Source: Spirochaetia bacterium
GTDB lineage: Bacteria; Spirochaetota; Spirochaetia; Treponematales; Treponemataceae
Direction: 5' to 3'
DNA: 64,000 nt
Assembly: GCA_900769985.1 (NCBI GenBank)
Contig: CAAGIS010000165.1
Coordinates: 1-64,000 of the forward strand
Shown: one piece after another, positions 35,332 to 44,572 of the stretch
How positions within the stretch are numbered: the stretch's first letter is position 1
Layout of the letters: every line of letters begins with the position of its first letter
Program-made: the position numbers and the translations under genes
Notes under the pieces: generated by a model
Told to the model about the DNA's origin: nothing
Seen by the model: the letters and a program-made list of their open reading frames with translations, nothing else
Database searches by the model: none

Positions 35332-36525
35332 ATGAATGAAATAAACTATCACCGCTACTTTGACTGGGCTGCAACTGCGCCTTTTGATACACAAGTTTTG
35401 CAGGAATCGCTTGAAGAATCTTTTAAAACATGGGGTAATCCTTCAAGTATTTACAAATTGGGAACTGACTCAAAAAATACATTGAACGAAGCAAGAAACA
35501 TCATTGCACAAACTCTTGAAGTTGATTCAAAAAATCTTTTTTTTACTTCAGGCGGAACAGAAAGTGACCAGATTCCACTTTTATCGATTTTAAACCGTCC
35601 TGCAGAAAGCGCTTCAATTCTTGTAAGTTCAATAGAACATCCAGCTCTCAGGGAACAATGCAAAATTCTCTCAAGACTCGGCTATAAAGTAATACAGATT
35701 CCGTCTGACACCAGCGGAATAATTCAGCCTGAAACAGTTGCATCATTAATAACAAACGATACTCTGTTCATAGCAGTGATGGCAGTAAACAATGAAACAG
35801 GCGCAATCCAGCCTGTAAAAGAAATTGCAGAAAAAATAAAAGAAAAGACGAAAGGTAAGCGCAAACCGAAATTTCACGTTGATTTTGTTCAGGCATTAGG
35901 GAAAATTCCTTTTGAACTGAAAAACAGCGGAATTGACAGCGCCGCATTCAGTGCACACAAAATCGGAGGTCCGCGCGGAATCGGACTTCTGTATATCGAA
36001 AATCCTTCTGCAATAGAACCATTTTTAAAAGGCGGCGGTCAGGAACAGAACATAAGAAGCGGCACTGAAAATGTATTCGGCGCAATTGCTTTTTCAAGAG
36101 TCATCAAAAAATACGCAGTCTCAAAAAAGAACGTCACTATGACAGAACGATTTGAGCTGCAAAAAAAATACATGAATGAATTTATTAAAAAACTTTCTTC
36201 AATAAAAACATGTCATATAATTCCTGAAAACAGGCTTGACGAAAATTTTTCTGACACTCATTTTTCACCATGGGTATTGCAGGCAGCATTTGAAAAAATA
36301 CCTGGACAGGTGATGGTAAGGGCATTAGATTCAAAAGGCTTTTCAATTTCTACAGGCAGTGCATGTTCAAGCAAAAAAAACGCACGTCCGATTCTCGAAG
36401 CGATGAATGTTCCGCCTGCATTACGGGAAAATGCAGTAAGATTCAGTTTCGGAAGCCTTACAGAAAAAAAAGATATCGATGAACTGTTTGATGCAGTAAA
36501 TGAAATCTGCAGTACTTTTAAATGA
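35332..36525 (+). CDS. Cysteine desulfurase, NifS/IscS family
   Basis: A PLP enzyme of 397 residues that removes sulfur from cysteine for iron-sulfur clusters or tRNA thiolation. The cofactor lysine is in FSAHKIGGPRGIGLLY, and the catalytic cysteine is in the C-terminal loop STGSACSSKKNARPIL. Other landmarks are TSGGTESDQIPL and VMAVNNETGAIQPV. It follows aroB by 4 bases. No IscU-type scaffold is adjacent, so its exact client (Fe-S, thiouridine) cannot be set from context. Some group members are NifS paralogues supplying selenium; this cannot be excluded. Confidence 0.92.
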   Translation: MNEINYHRYFDWAATAPFDTQVLQESLEESFKTWGNPSSIYKLGTDSKNTLNEARNIIAQTLEVDSKNLFFTSGGTESDQIPLLSILNRPAESASILVSSIEHPALREQCKILSRLGYKVIQIPSDTSGIIQPETVASLITNDTLFIAVMAVNNETGAIQPVKEIAEKIKEKTKGKRKPKFHVDFVQALGKIPFELKNSGIDSAAFSAHKIGGPRGIGLLYIENPSAIEPFLKGGGQEQNIRSGTENVFGAIAFSRVIKKYAVSKKNVTMTERFELQKKYMNEFIKKLSSIKTCHIIPENRLDENFSDTHFSPWVLQAAFEKIPGQVMVRALDSKGFSISTGSACSSKKNARPILEAMNVPPALRENAVRFSFGSLTEKKDIDELFDAVNEICSTFK

Positions 36526-36574
36526 TGCTTTTTGTTTTTTTTCTGAACTTTCCGGAGAATTTTATTTTTGAATA

Positions 36575-36603
36575 TTGAAAAAGATAAAGTAAAATGCTAT
36601 ATT
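36575..36603 (+). promoter_or_regulatory. Promoter of the PUR-domain protein gene
   Basis: -35 TTGAAA (36575-36580), 17-base spacer, -10 TATATT (36598-36603). It lies 78 bases before the ATG at 36682, leaving a 5' leader of roughly 70 bases with GGAGG near its end. BpuR of Borrelia is known to bind its own transcript, so the leader could be a target; that is inference. Confidence 0.7.
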
Positions 36604-36681
36604 CTTGCATATTAAATCCCACTACATAATCAGGGACGGAACTTTGCATACAGCATTTTACTTTGTATATGGAGGCAATTT

Positions 36682-37113
36682 ATGGGAATTCGTGGTGAAT
36701 TATTTACAACTCAAGTTGTTTTAGATAACAGGACTTATTTTTTTAACGTAAAAGAAAACCGAACAGGAGATGTTTTCCTGCAGGTTGTTGAAAGCAAAAA
36801 AGGTGATGGTGCAGATTTTAGCAGACATCAAGTCGCAATTTTTGCAGAAGACATGCAAAAATTCTTAAAAGGTCTTGACCAGTCACTTTCTTTTATCGAA
36901 AAGGATAGAAAAGACCGTGCAAAAAAAGCTGCCGAAAAGAAAGCTGCAAAAGAAGCAAAATATGCACCACACAGTTCGTCAGCAGAAACAGGCACTAGAA
37001 AAGTATACAGAAAAAAATCTAAGACAGAAAACGACGAACACCTTTATACGCCACAATTAAAAAAGACTGGAAAGGTTCACGTAGTTTCAAAGCGGACAAA
37101 AACAGAAAAATAA
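36682..37113 (+). CDS. PUR-domain nucleic acid-binding protein, BpuR-like
   Basis: The first 75 residues (GELFTTQVVLDNRTYFFNVK, then ENRTGDVFLQVVESKK and ADFSRHQVAIFAED) match the PUR domain of spirochaete BpuR, a DNA/RNA-binding protein. The remainder (about 76-143) is a basic, Lys/Ala-rich tail that Borrelia BpuR, about 120 residues as I recall, has in a shorter form or lacks. The protein is small (143 residues) and likely binds single- or double-stranded nucleic acid as a dimer. A strong GGAGG site precedes the ATG. It is a single-gene unit; the stop meets the rnhB stop on the other strand with no gap. Confidence 0.85.
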   Translation: MGIRGELFTTQVVLDNRTYFFNVKENRTGDVFLQVVESKKGDGADFSRHQVAIFAEDMQKFLKGLDQSLSFIEKDRKDRAKKAAEKKAAKEAKYAPHSSSAETGTRKVYRKKSKTENDEHLYTPQLKKTGKVHVVSKRTKTEK

Positions 37114-37731
37114 TCAGTATTTAAATGACAATCGCTGTATCGGGGACGGACCGATTTTACGGCAAATTTCCCGATGGGCAGCAGTTGGATAGCCTTTGTG
37201 CTGTCTGTAATTATATTCAGGATAAATCCTGTCAAATTCAATCATCATTTTATCACGTGCGACTTTTGCAATAATGCTTGCAGCCATAACGCACGGATAT
37301 TTTGAATCAGCCTTTATTTCGCTTTTGCATTCTGCATTTAAATCATTTAAATCTGGCACTGACGTTCCGTCTGCTATGCACATTATGTTTGATTTGTCAA
37401 AAAGTTTCGAATCAAGTTCATTTTTTAAAACCCAGTCATCAAATTTAAGTAAGAGCATTTCAAAGGCTTTTTTCATTGCAAGCATACTTGCCTGTAAGAT
37501 ATTTATTTTATCAATAATATCATGGTCAATAATACCAAGTCCCCAGAGCGCTTTTTCCTTGATGATTTTTTCAGCAGCTTCGCGTTTCTTTTCCGAAAGT
37601 TTTTTTGAATCATTTAGAATTTCGACAGGAAAATCAAAAGGAAGAATTACAGCTCCAGCCGTTACAGGTCCTGCAAGAGGTCCTCTGCCTGCCTCGTCAA
37701 GTCCGCATAAAACCATATTTTCCATTTTCAT
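37114..37731 (-). CDS. rnhB: Ribonuclease HII
   Basis: A protein of 205 residues that cleaves the RNA strand of RNA-DNA hybrids and single ribonucleotides in DNA. The catalytic DEAGRG motif (CGLDEAGRGPLAGPVTAG) lies near the N-terminus; a second Asp is in IADGTSVPDLND-like context, and AASIIAKVARDKMM is the usual downstream block. It starts at 37731 or at the second methionine (37725). It is convergent with the BpuR-like gene, end to end, and is 8 bases downstream of the beta-helix gene, so it is likely the end of a minus-strand run. Confidence 0.95.
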   Translation of the reverse strand: MKMENMVLCGLDEAGRGPLAGPVTAGAVILPFDFPVEILNDSKKLSEKKREAAEKIIKEKALWGLGIIDHDIIDKINILQASMLAMKKAFEMLLLKFDDWVLKNELDSKLFDKSNIMCIADGTSVPDLNDLNAECKSEIKADSKYPCVMAASIIAKVARDKMMIEFDRIYPEYNYRQHKGYPTAAHREICRKIGPSPIQRLSFKY

Positions 37732-37739
37732 AAAACGCC

Positions 37740-39878
37740 TTAAAATCCGCTTAACGTATTTTTTATTCCGTTAAAGACAGAATTTTCATCTTTCCAAACA
37801 GGAATATTTTTTGCATTTTTCTGGATATCCTTTGCTTCAAAATTATTTCCTGTCATTTTGGCAGACGACTGAAATAATTCTGCAATCCTGCAGTTAAAAC
37901 CTGAAACACTGCAAACTGAACCTGATACTTCTACTTTTGAATTTTTACACGAAAAATTGACGTTTGTATTGCCGACAGTTGCAATGCGGCAGTCAGTAAC
38001 AGACAATTTTGAATTATTTAATGAAACTGCGCAGGAATAATCATTTGCAAACGATGTTACACCTGATGATTTTAAACTTAAAACAGAATTTATGCAGTTA
38101 AACAAAGATGAATTTTTATATCTGCCAAATGATATTTCAGAGTTTTCAACTGACAAAACAGCGTTTTCTAAAGTAAACAGACTTGAATCAAGATTTTCAG
38201 AAGCATAAACGCTGTTTATCATGAGATTTTTTATGTTTAGGCTTGAATTAATTAAATAAATGCCCGTATTTTTTGCAAGGGTAATTTCAGCGTTTTCAAG
38301 TCCGATTAATTCAGCATTCTGCTTGAGGGTGATTTTTAAATCAGGAATACTGACTTTGCCTGAAACATAAAATCTTGAGAACCTGTTTGCATTTACGATT
38401 GATTCCATCTGCGACAAATCTTTAAACGGATTTAAATAACTTCCGTCTGGATTACGGCTGTTTGATTTTGAATCAACAAAGTAATTGCATTTATCAATAT
38501 TTACGTCAACTGAACGGACATTGCTTGTATTGTCCCATTTGTCGATTGCATAGCAATAAATCCTGTATAATACAGATTCATCTTCGTTTGCTGTAAGAAG
38601 TATTTTTTTTCCGTCATACAAGGCAAAAGACTCAATGTCAATATCTTCTGATAAAGTACGACCATTTTTTATGTCATCAAAAGTCAGTTTATGAGGACCT
38701 GAAACATAATATTTTATTTTCTGTTCGTCACCGCCGGGCACTATTGAAAACTCAACATCACTTCGGCTTATAGAGCCCGTGTTTTTAAGCACGACTTCAG
38801 GCATTACAGGCTTCTGTCTGTTAACCTGGACGCAGGCAAATAAAGTTCCCTGAAAAACATTTTCTGAATAAATATCAACAGGCATTACAGAAGAAAAATT
38901 TTCTCCCTGGAAAGCATCTGCAACTATGGCTTTATAAAGACCGTCAGGCAGCGAAGCAATCCGGTTTTTATCAGACCTTGAAAGTCTGTAAGACAAATCA
39001 CCTTCTAGCGTTACTACGACACTGGAATCTTCCTGAAGTTCGAAGCGGATTACAGGAATCAGAGGAACTTTATAAGTCTGAACAGGATTTGCCGCATCAT
39101 AATTGACATTCTGCCATCTTATGCAATGAGAAACATTTCTGTCAAGTTCCACAGTCTTGCCAGAACCTTGCCACCAGCCGTCATCAATTGAATATATGTA
39201 ATTGCTGTCAATAAAATGAATTTTTGACCATTCGACAAATTCAAAAGGAAGAGAAACTTTAGTAAACTCGCCCTGCACCACAGGAATTACATGAACGGTA
39301 AAATTCCAAAATACGTTTTCTTTTGACTTTACGGTAAGAGAAAAATACCTTTCGATATTTGAATCCGATCTGATGCTTATTGCACGGCCTGATTCAAAAG
39401 GTTGTTTTTTATCGCCGGAAGAAATTGAATACTCAAAAGAAGGTGGAATTTCAAGTTCGGTTCCGCATGGCAAATCAAAAATCGGAGAACTGCTCATTTT
39501 TTGAATGAACTCTATTTCGTCAAGTGAAAGTGAAGACAGTTTTTCCAAAGCAGATTCATCTACAGTGTATTTTAAGATATAGTCACGCCGCTGCTTCTTT
39601 TTATCGATGCTCGTAACTTTAAGTTCAACTTCACCTGTAACGTCAAGCAGGACAGGTTCATCGTATACAAAACCGCTTGAAAGCGGATCAGAGCCAGTAA
39701 AAGAATAAAACACTTCTTCATCATCTGTAATATTAATGAGCAGAACCTGTCTGTTTGCCCAAATACGGCTTTGTGCGCTTGCAGGGCTTACAATTGTCAC
39801 TTCTGCAAATACAGGCAGACAGAGGCAAAAAACAAAAAGCAGGCAAAGAAAAAGGCGGTTTATTCTTTTTTCGGTCAT
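37740..39878 (-). CDS. Exported protein with chitobiase-type and beta-helix regions
   Basis: The protein has 712 residues with a clear signal peptide (about 1-26, LFLCLLFVFCLCLPVFAE). The part near 45-110 (VFYSFTGSDPLSSGFVYDEP) resembles the chitobiase/beta-hexosaminidase C-terminal (CHB_HEX) module. The middle carries several beta-sandwich-like repeats with YAIDKWDNTSNV, a second such motif. From about 495 (FVDSKSNSRNPDGSYLNPFK) to the end, repeated short strands (SSLNIKNLMI, NAVLSVENSEISF, NSVLSLKSSG, NSKLSVTDCRI, NSKVEVSGSV) look like a right-handed parallel beta-helix. No catalytic motif is evident; a surface or periplasmic binding or structural role is likely. Confidence 0.75.
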   Translation of the reverse strand: MTEKRINRLFLCLLFVFCLCLPVFAEVTIVSPASAQSRIWANRQVLLINITDDEEVFYSFTGSDPLSSGFVYDEPVLLDVTGEVELKVTSIDKKKQRRDYILKYTVDESALEKLSSLSLDEIEFIQKMSSSPIFDLPCGTELEIPPSFEYSISSGDKKQPFESGRAISIRSDSNIERYFSLTVKSKENVFWNFTVHVIPVVQGEFTKVSLPFEFVEWSKIHFIDSNYIYSIDDGWWQGSGKTVELDRNVSHCIRWQNVNYDAANPVQTYKVPLIPVIRFELQEDSSVVVTLEGDLSYRLSRSDKNRIASLPDGLYKAIVADAFQGENFSSVMPVDIYSENVFQGTLFACVQVNRQKPVMPEVVLKNTGSISRSDVEFSIVPGGDEQKIKYYVSGPHKLTFDDIKNGRTLSEDIDIESFALYDGKKILLTANEDESVLYRIYCYAIDKWDNTSNVRSVDVNIDKCNYFVDSKSNSRNPDGSYLNPFKDLSQMESIVNANRFSRFYVSGKVSIPDLKITLKQNAELIGLENAEITLAKNTGIYLINSSLNIKNLMINSVYASENLDSSLFTLENAVLSVENSEISFGRYKNSSLFNCINSVLSLKSSGVTSFANDYSCAVSLNNSKLSVTDCRIATVGNTNVNFSCKNSKVEVSGSVCSVSGFNCRIAELFQSSAKMTGNNFEAKDIQKNAKNIPVWKDENSVFNGIKNTLSGF

Positions 39879-39879
39879 A

Positions 39880-40491
39880 CTACTTTCCTAAGATTGAACT
39901 CAGAATGCTGCGAAGTTCCGGGTCATCTTTATAATAATATTTTTCTAAATCTTCTGATGAAAGACCTACAAGTTCATGACTAAGATAATGAATCCAACGG
40001 TCTTCTTCAGGAGAATTTATTTCAAATTTCCTACAAAAATAGTCAGGCTGAATTGCATGCTGGGTTTCTTTGTATGTAAAATATTTATAATCGTGTACAA
40101 CGATTTTTAAATCTTCCCGCGGAATTCCACGTTCTAAAATTATTTCTGCAAGTGCGTTGATTGTATCGCCAGAATCAAAAATATCATCGACAAGCATGAC
40201 CTTATCCCCGGGTCGAAGGCGCTCAGGCGGATAAGTCCAGCCGTCAATCATTACTTTTGAATGGCTTTTTACACCGCTGTAAGAACGTGCAACAAGGGCT
40301 GCGTATAAAACAGGATGAGCATCTTTTCTGACAATCTTAAAATATTCGCTTATGACATTTGCCATATATGCACCGCCTCTTAAAGAACAGTACAGCACAT
40401 CAGGAACAAAATTATCTTCTTTATATATTTTATGAGCAAGTTTAAGTGCATTATTGCGGACTTTTTCATAAGGTAAAAATTCTTTTATCAT
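39880..40491 (-). CDS. Purine-type phosphoribosyltransferase
   Basis: A type I PRTase of 203 residues. The PRPP-binding motif is VMLVDDIFDSGDTINAL, and SLRGGAYMANVISEYF corresponds to the early glycine-rich loop. It probably converts hypoxanthine, xanthine or guanine to the nucleotide with PRPP, but the substrate cannot be given from motifs alone, and the C-terminal extension (about 150-203) is unlike E. coli Hpt. It has its own promoter and a GAGG ribosome site. The beta-helix gene starts 2 bases after its stop, implying one transcript of hpt-like, beta-helix and rnhB genes. Confidence 0.82.
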   Translation of the reverse strand: MIKEFLPYEKVRNNALKLAHKIYKEDNFVPDVLYCSLRGGAYMANVISEYFKIVRKDAHPVLYAALVARSYSGVKSHSKVMIDGWTYPPERLRPGDKVMLVDDIFDSGDTINALAEIILERGIPREDLKIVVHDYKYFTYKETQHAIQPDYFCRKFEINSPEEDRWIHYLSHELVGLSSEDLEKYYYKDDPELRSILSSILGK

Positions 40492-40509
40492 ATAATCCTC
40501 GTTTTATAA

Positions 40510-40538
40510 ATTATACCCCAGTAAAGATTATTTTACAA
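40510..40538 (-). promoter_or_regulatory. Promoter of the phosphoribosyltransferase gene
   Basis: -35 TTGTAA (40533-40538), 17-base spacer, perfect -10 TATAAT (40510-40515), about 19 bases before the ATG. Together with the gap after avtA it marks a transcription-unit boundary. Confidence 0.75.
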
Positions 40539-40587
40539 TTACAAATTAACTTTGCAGATTGAAATTTTATGATTACAGGATAAATTC

Positions 40588-41892
40588 CTACTGTTTACGA
40601 TACTTCATATAAGTTTCTGCGATTAACCTGATTCCTTCATCAACTTCTGTTTCTGGCCGTGAATAATTCAGCCTTATGCACTTTGAATAATGAGGATGAC
40701 TTTCTACAGGCGGCAGGAAACTGTCTTTTGCATTGCCAAAAAAGAAATATTCCCCAGGAACGACTACAACACCTTTTTCTTTTAAGTGCGAATAAAACTC
40801 TTTAGACGAAATCGAAAGGTCATTCATTAAAAGCCAGAGAAAAATTGCACCTTCGCTTTTATGAACTGCATAATCTCCGCCTGCAAAATATTTGTGGATT
40901 GCGTCCTGTGTTTTTACGCTTTTCTGGTAATAAAAAGGCTTTACATATTTTTTTGCAGCTTCTATTAAAGCTCCGTCTTTGATTAAACTTCCTGCAATCG
41001 CCTGCCCCATGCTGCCAGAAGCAAGAGCCGCAATTGCATTTAAATTTGAAAGCGCTTTTATGATTCGGCTGTCTGCAATTATGATTCCTGTGCGCAACGA
41101 CGGAAGCCCGATTTTAGAAAGACTCATTGAAAGTATTACGTTTTCATCCCAATAAGGAATTGCACTGTCATCAAAAATTATGTCCGGCCATGGAAGACCG
41201 TATGCGTTATCGACCATTAACGGAATGTCATATTCTGCGGCAAGTCCTGCAAGACGTTTAATTTCTGCATTTGTAAGGACGTTTCCCGTAGGATTTGTAG
41301 GACGGCTTACGCACAAGGCACCTGCATCATCGTGAGTTTTCAGATATTCTTCAAGAAGGTCAAAATCTACATTGTATTTAAAAGTATGATCAGATACCTT
41401 TGTGTACGTTGCAGGAATTCCGACAAAAGTATCAGGTTCAAGTCCCTGGTCTGCGTATCCAATATATTCAGGAACAAGAGGAAGTATTATGTTTTTTTTC
41501 TTGCCTGCTCTTGAAAAAGTACCACTGAACAGATTGAACAGATAAAAAAAAGCACTCTGGCTTCCGTTTGTAACGGCAACATTTTCAGCTGAAATTTTCC
41601 AGCCAAATTTTAATGATAAATATTCTGCAACATCTTCGATAAAACTTATTTTTCCCTGAGGAGCATCGTACCTGCCTATAAGTTTTTCAAACTCATCGCC
41701 GTCAGACAGAATGCTTTCCATTCTTGTGCGGTACATTTTCTCGATTTCAGGAATTAAAGCCGGATTTCCGCCACCAAGCTGATAAGACGGAATGTCTTTT
41801 GGAAGAGGTTTTCCCAAATCGTCCATCAACTGAAGGATTCCAGACTCTCCGCATAATTTTTTTCCAAAATCACTGAATTCTATATTTTTCAT
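40588..41892 (-). CDS. avtA: Valine-pyruvate aminotransferase
   Basis: A class I PLP aminotransferase of 434 residues. It matches E. coli AvtA closely as I recall it: YQLGGGNPALIPEIE, YDAPQGKISFIE, VTNGSQSAFFYLFNLFSG, PEYIGYADQGLE, CVSRPTNPTGNV and the Schiff-base lysine in SMSLSKIGLPSLRTGI. It makes alanine and 2-oxoisovalerate from valine and pyruvate. With ilvE elsewhere in the window this gives a second route between valine and its 2-oxo acid. Its ATG overlaps the clpC stop by 4 bases, so it ends the long prfB-to-clpC run. Confidence 0.92.
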   Translation of the reverse strand: MKNIEFSDFGKKLCGESGILQLMDDLGKPLPKDIPSYQLGGGNPALIPEIEKMYRTRMESILSDGDEFEKLIGRYDAPQGKISFIEDVAEYLSLKFGWKISAENVAVTNGSQSAFFYLFNLFSGTFSRAGKKKNIILPLVPEYIGYADQGLEPDTFVGIPATYTKVSDHTFKYNVDFDLLEEYLKTHDDAGALCVSRPTNPTGNVLTNAEIKRLAGLAAEYDIPLMVDNAYGLPWPDIIFDDSAIPYWDENVILSMSLSKIGLPSLRTGIIIADSRIIKALSNLNAIAALASGSMGQAIAGSLIKDGALIEAAKKYVKPFYYQKSVKTQDAIHKYFAGGDYAVHKSEGAIFLWLLMNDLSISSKEFYSHLKEKGVVVVPGEYFFFGNAKDSFLPPVESHPHYSKCIRLNYSRPETEVDEGIRLIAETYMKYRKQ

Positions 41893-44564
41893 ATACTTTC
41901 TCTTGTTACCTTTTCTGCACTAGTTTCCAATTTTTTCTTAGAAGATTTTGCCTGCTTTTTAAATTTTACGGACAGTTTTTCGCCGTTTGAATCTACTATG
42001 ATTTCGTTTGAAGAATCAGGAAGCCGTGTCAGAACAATCATACTCATAGGGTCTTCTAGTTCACGCTGAATCATACGGCGCATAGGTCGTGCACCCATTT
42101 CTGCATCGTATCCATGAGAAACCATATACTTTTTTGCAGCAGGCTTTACTGTAAGTTCAATATTTTTTTCCAGAAGCCTGTCAGATAATTCTTTAAGTTG
42201 AATGTCAAGAATACTTTTGATTTCTTCCTGCGACAGTTCTCCAAATACGATTATATCGTCAATGCGGTTTATAAGTTCCGGGCTCATAATTTTTTTAAGT
42301 TCAACTACGGCACTCGCCTTTATCTGTTCATATGAAATAGAATTTGAACTTTTATCTCCGAAACCTGCAAAACCGATTTTCCCCTGAGAAATTATTTCCC
42401 TTGCACCTGCATTGCTTGTCATAATGATTACAGAGTTTTTAAAGCTTACATTATGCCCAAGCCCGTCACTAAGTTCACCTTCTTCAAGAATCTGGAGAAG
42501 CAAGTTGAATACATCAGGATGCGCTTTTTCAATTTCGTCAAACAAAATTACAGAATACGGATGCTGGCGCAGTTTTTCTGTAAGGACGCCGCCTTCTTCA
42601 TAACCGACATATCCCGGCGGAGCACCTACAAGGCGGCTTGCCGTATGACGTTCCATGTAATCTGACATGTCAATGCGAATGAGTGAGTTTTCAGTTCCAA
42701 AAAGGAATTTTGCAAGTGTCTTTGCAAGTTTTGTTTTTCCAACGCCTGTAGGTCCTAAAAATATAAATGACCCGATAGGTCTGTTAGAACTGGAAATTCC
42801 TGCCTTGTTTCTTCTTACGGCACTGGAAATCAGTTTTATTGCTTCGTCCTGTCCGACTACAGTTTTGTGAATTTCGTTTTCCATATTGACAAGGCGCTCT
42901 ACTTGAGAAACGTCAAGTTCTTCGACAGGAATTCCTGACATCTGGCTTACAACGTGGTAGACATCTGAGGCAGTAACTTCTTTTCGGAGTTTTCCGCTGT
43001 TGGTCTTCCAGTATTCGCTGAAAATTTCAAGTTTTTCTTTTAACGCAATGACTTTATCGCGTATCAATGCTGCTTTTTCGTAATTTTGATTTTTTACAAG
43101 AAGCTTTTTTTCTTCTGTAAGTTCATCAATGCTTTTTTCAAGTTCAGCAAGTTCTGAAGGACGAGATTCTTCCTGAATTTTTTTCTGTGCACCAACTTCA
43201 TCTAAAATGTCAATTGCCTTATCGGGCAGAAAGCGCTCTGGAATATAACGGTGCGACAATTTTACAATTAACGGAATTACGTCATCATTATATTTTACGT
43301 TGTGAAATTCTTCGTACTTTTTTTGAAGTCCTGCAAGAATCTCAAAAGTTTCGTCATCATTTGGTTCTTCAACTTTTACAATCTGAAACCGTCTCTCAAA
43401 CGCAGAATCTTTTTCAAGGTATTTGCGGTATTCTTTTCTGGTCGTAGCACCGATTATCTGAATCTCGCCACGGCTTAATGCAGGCTTTAACATATTCGAA
43501 GCATCAAGCTGCCCTGCCTGTCCGCCTGCTCCAATGATAGTATGAATTTCATCGATAAATAAAAGAATGTTTTTATCTTCTTTTACTTCGTTCATAATCT
43601 TTTTTAGTCTGTCTTCAAAATCGCCGCGATATTTTGTACCGGCAATCAAAGCTCCCAAATCAAGAACAAGAACTCTCTTTTTTAAAAGATTATACGGAAC
43701 GTCACCCCTTACTATTGCCTGGCTCAACCCTTCGACGATAGCAGTTTTACCAACGCCCGGCTCTCCAATTAAAAGCGGATTATTCTTTGTCCTGCGAGAT
43801 AAAATCTGTATTACACGCTGAATTTCTTTCTGTCTGCCGACTACAATGTCATTGAGACCGCTGCGACTTTCGGCTGTAAGGTCGCGGCTAAACTCAGAGA
43901 GAAACGACGGCTTTTTGTCTTCTTTCTGACCTGACTGTTTTGAAAAAGATGATTTTACAAAACGCTGTTCTTTGTCAGAAGAACCGGCTGTTTCAAGTCC
44001 AAGTGCCCTACGCGCTTCTTCAAGAAGATTGTCATCAGGAATTTCATTGTCTCCGAGCAAATCGTTTATTATCGAATCCTGCAGTTTCATTCCGCCGTGT
44101 TCGCTGGCACTTGACTCTATTCTGCTTCTTGCTTCAGGCAGTAAAGCTGCTATTGCTTCAAAAGAAATTCCAGAGCGGATAAAATATCTGTTTGTAATGC
44201 TTCTCTCTTCGCGCATTGCCGCAATCATCAGATGTTCTGTTCCGATATAATCATCGCCTAGTTTCTGCGCTTCAACTCTAGCAGAATCAATCAGAACAGA
44301 AAGCCTGCGGCTTGGAGGAATTTCATAAAGTGCATCAGTTATGTCTTTTACCGGCACTATACTTTGTTCCAGTGCAAGCTGAAAATTCAATACATTGACA
44401 TTCATTACAAGTAAAAGTGAATAGCCAACGGAATCTGCTTTTTTTAACATTGCAAGAATTACATGTTCCGGCAAAATATAAGCGCTTCCACTTTTGCGGC
44501 CTTCGTCTTGTGCAAGAGCTACAATCAGACGCTGTGCTCTGGGAGATAAACCTTTCATAAACAT
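41889..44564 (-). CDS. clpC: ClpC-type AAA+ ATPase
   Basis: Unfoldase of 891 residues that feeds substrates to ClpP. Order: two N-domain repeats (1-145), AAA1 with GEPGVGKTAIVEGL and FIDEIHTIIG, a middle coiled coil with an UVR motif (ELTEEKKLLVKNQNYEKAAL), then AAA2 with LGPTGVGKTKLAKTLAKFLF and the C-terminal small domain. The N-domain of Bacillus ClpC binds adaptor proteins and phosphoarginine-marked substrates. The ATG at 44564 is preferred (AAGGA 5 bases upstream); ATG 44558 and TTG 44565-44567 are alternatives. It is encoded directly after mcsB, the Firmicute-type order mcsA-mcsB-clpC, but without ctsR. Confidence 0.96.
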   Translation of the reverse strand: MFMKGLSPRAQRLIVALAQDEGRKSGSAYILPEHVILAMLKKADSVGYSLLLVMNVNVLNFQLALEQSIVPVKDITDALYEIPPSRRLSVLIDSARVEAQKLGDDYIGTEHLMIAAMREERSITNRYFIRSGISFEAIAALLPEARSRIESSASEHGGMKLQDSIINDLLGDNEIPDDNLLEEARRALGLETAGSSDKEQRFVKSSFSKQSGQKEDKKPSFLSEFSRDLTAESRSGLNDIVVGRQKEIQRVIQILSRRTKNNPLLIGEPGVGKTAIVEGLSQAIVRGDVPYNLLKKRVLVLDLGALIAGTKYRGDFEDRLKKIMNEVKEDKNILLFIDEIHTIIGAGGQAGQLDASNMLKPALSRGEIQIIGATTRKEYRKYLEKDSAFERRFQIVKVEEPNDDETFEILAGLQKKYEEFHNVKYNDDVIPLIVKLSHRYIPERFLPDKAIDILDEVGAQKKIQEESRPSELAELEKSIDELTEEKKLLVKNQNYEKAALIRDKVIALKEKLEIFSEYWKTNSGKLRKEVTASDVYHVVSQMSGIPVEELDVSQVERLVNMENEIHKTVVGQDEAIKLISSAVRRNKAGISSSNRPIGSFIFLGPTGVGKTKLAKTLAKFLFGTENSLIRIDMSDYMERHTASRLVGAPPGYVGYEEGGVLTEKLRQHPYSVILFDEIEKAHPDVFNLLLQILEEGELSDGLGHNVSFKNSVIIMTSNAGAREIISQGKIGFAGFGDKSSNSISYEQIKASAVVELKKIMSPELINRIDDIIVFGELSQEEIKSILDIQLKELSDRLLEKNIELTVKPAAKKYMVSHGYDAEMGARPMRRMIQRELEDPMSMIVLTRLPDSSNEIIVDSNGEKLSVKFKKQAKSSKKKLETSAEKVTRESI

Positions 44565-44572
44565 CAAAATCC

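Noticed and set aside
36526..36574. A terminator after the cysteine desulfurase gene
   Set aside because: There are T-runs but no stem with more than a few pairs, so I could not support one.
37274..37774. A 166-codon frame on the plus strand opposite rnhB
   Set aside because: It is Ser/Phe/Ile-rich and antisense to the DEAGRG-containing gene; no start signal.
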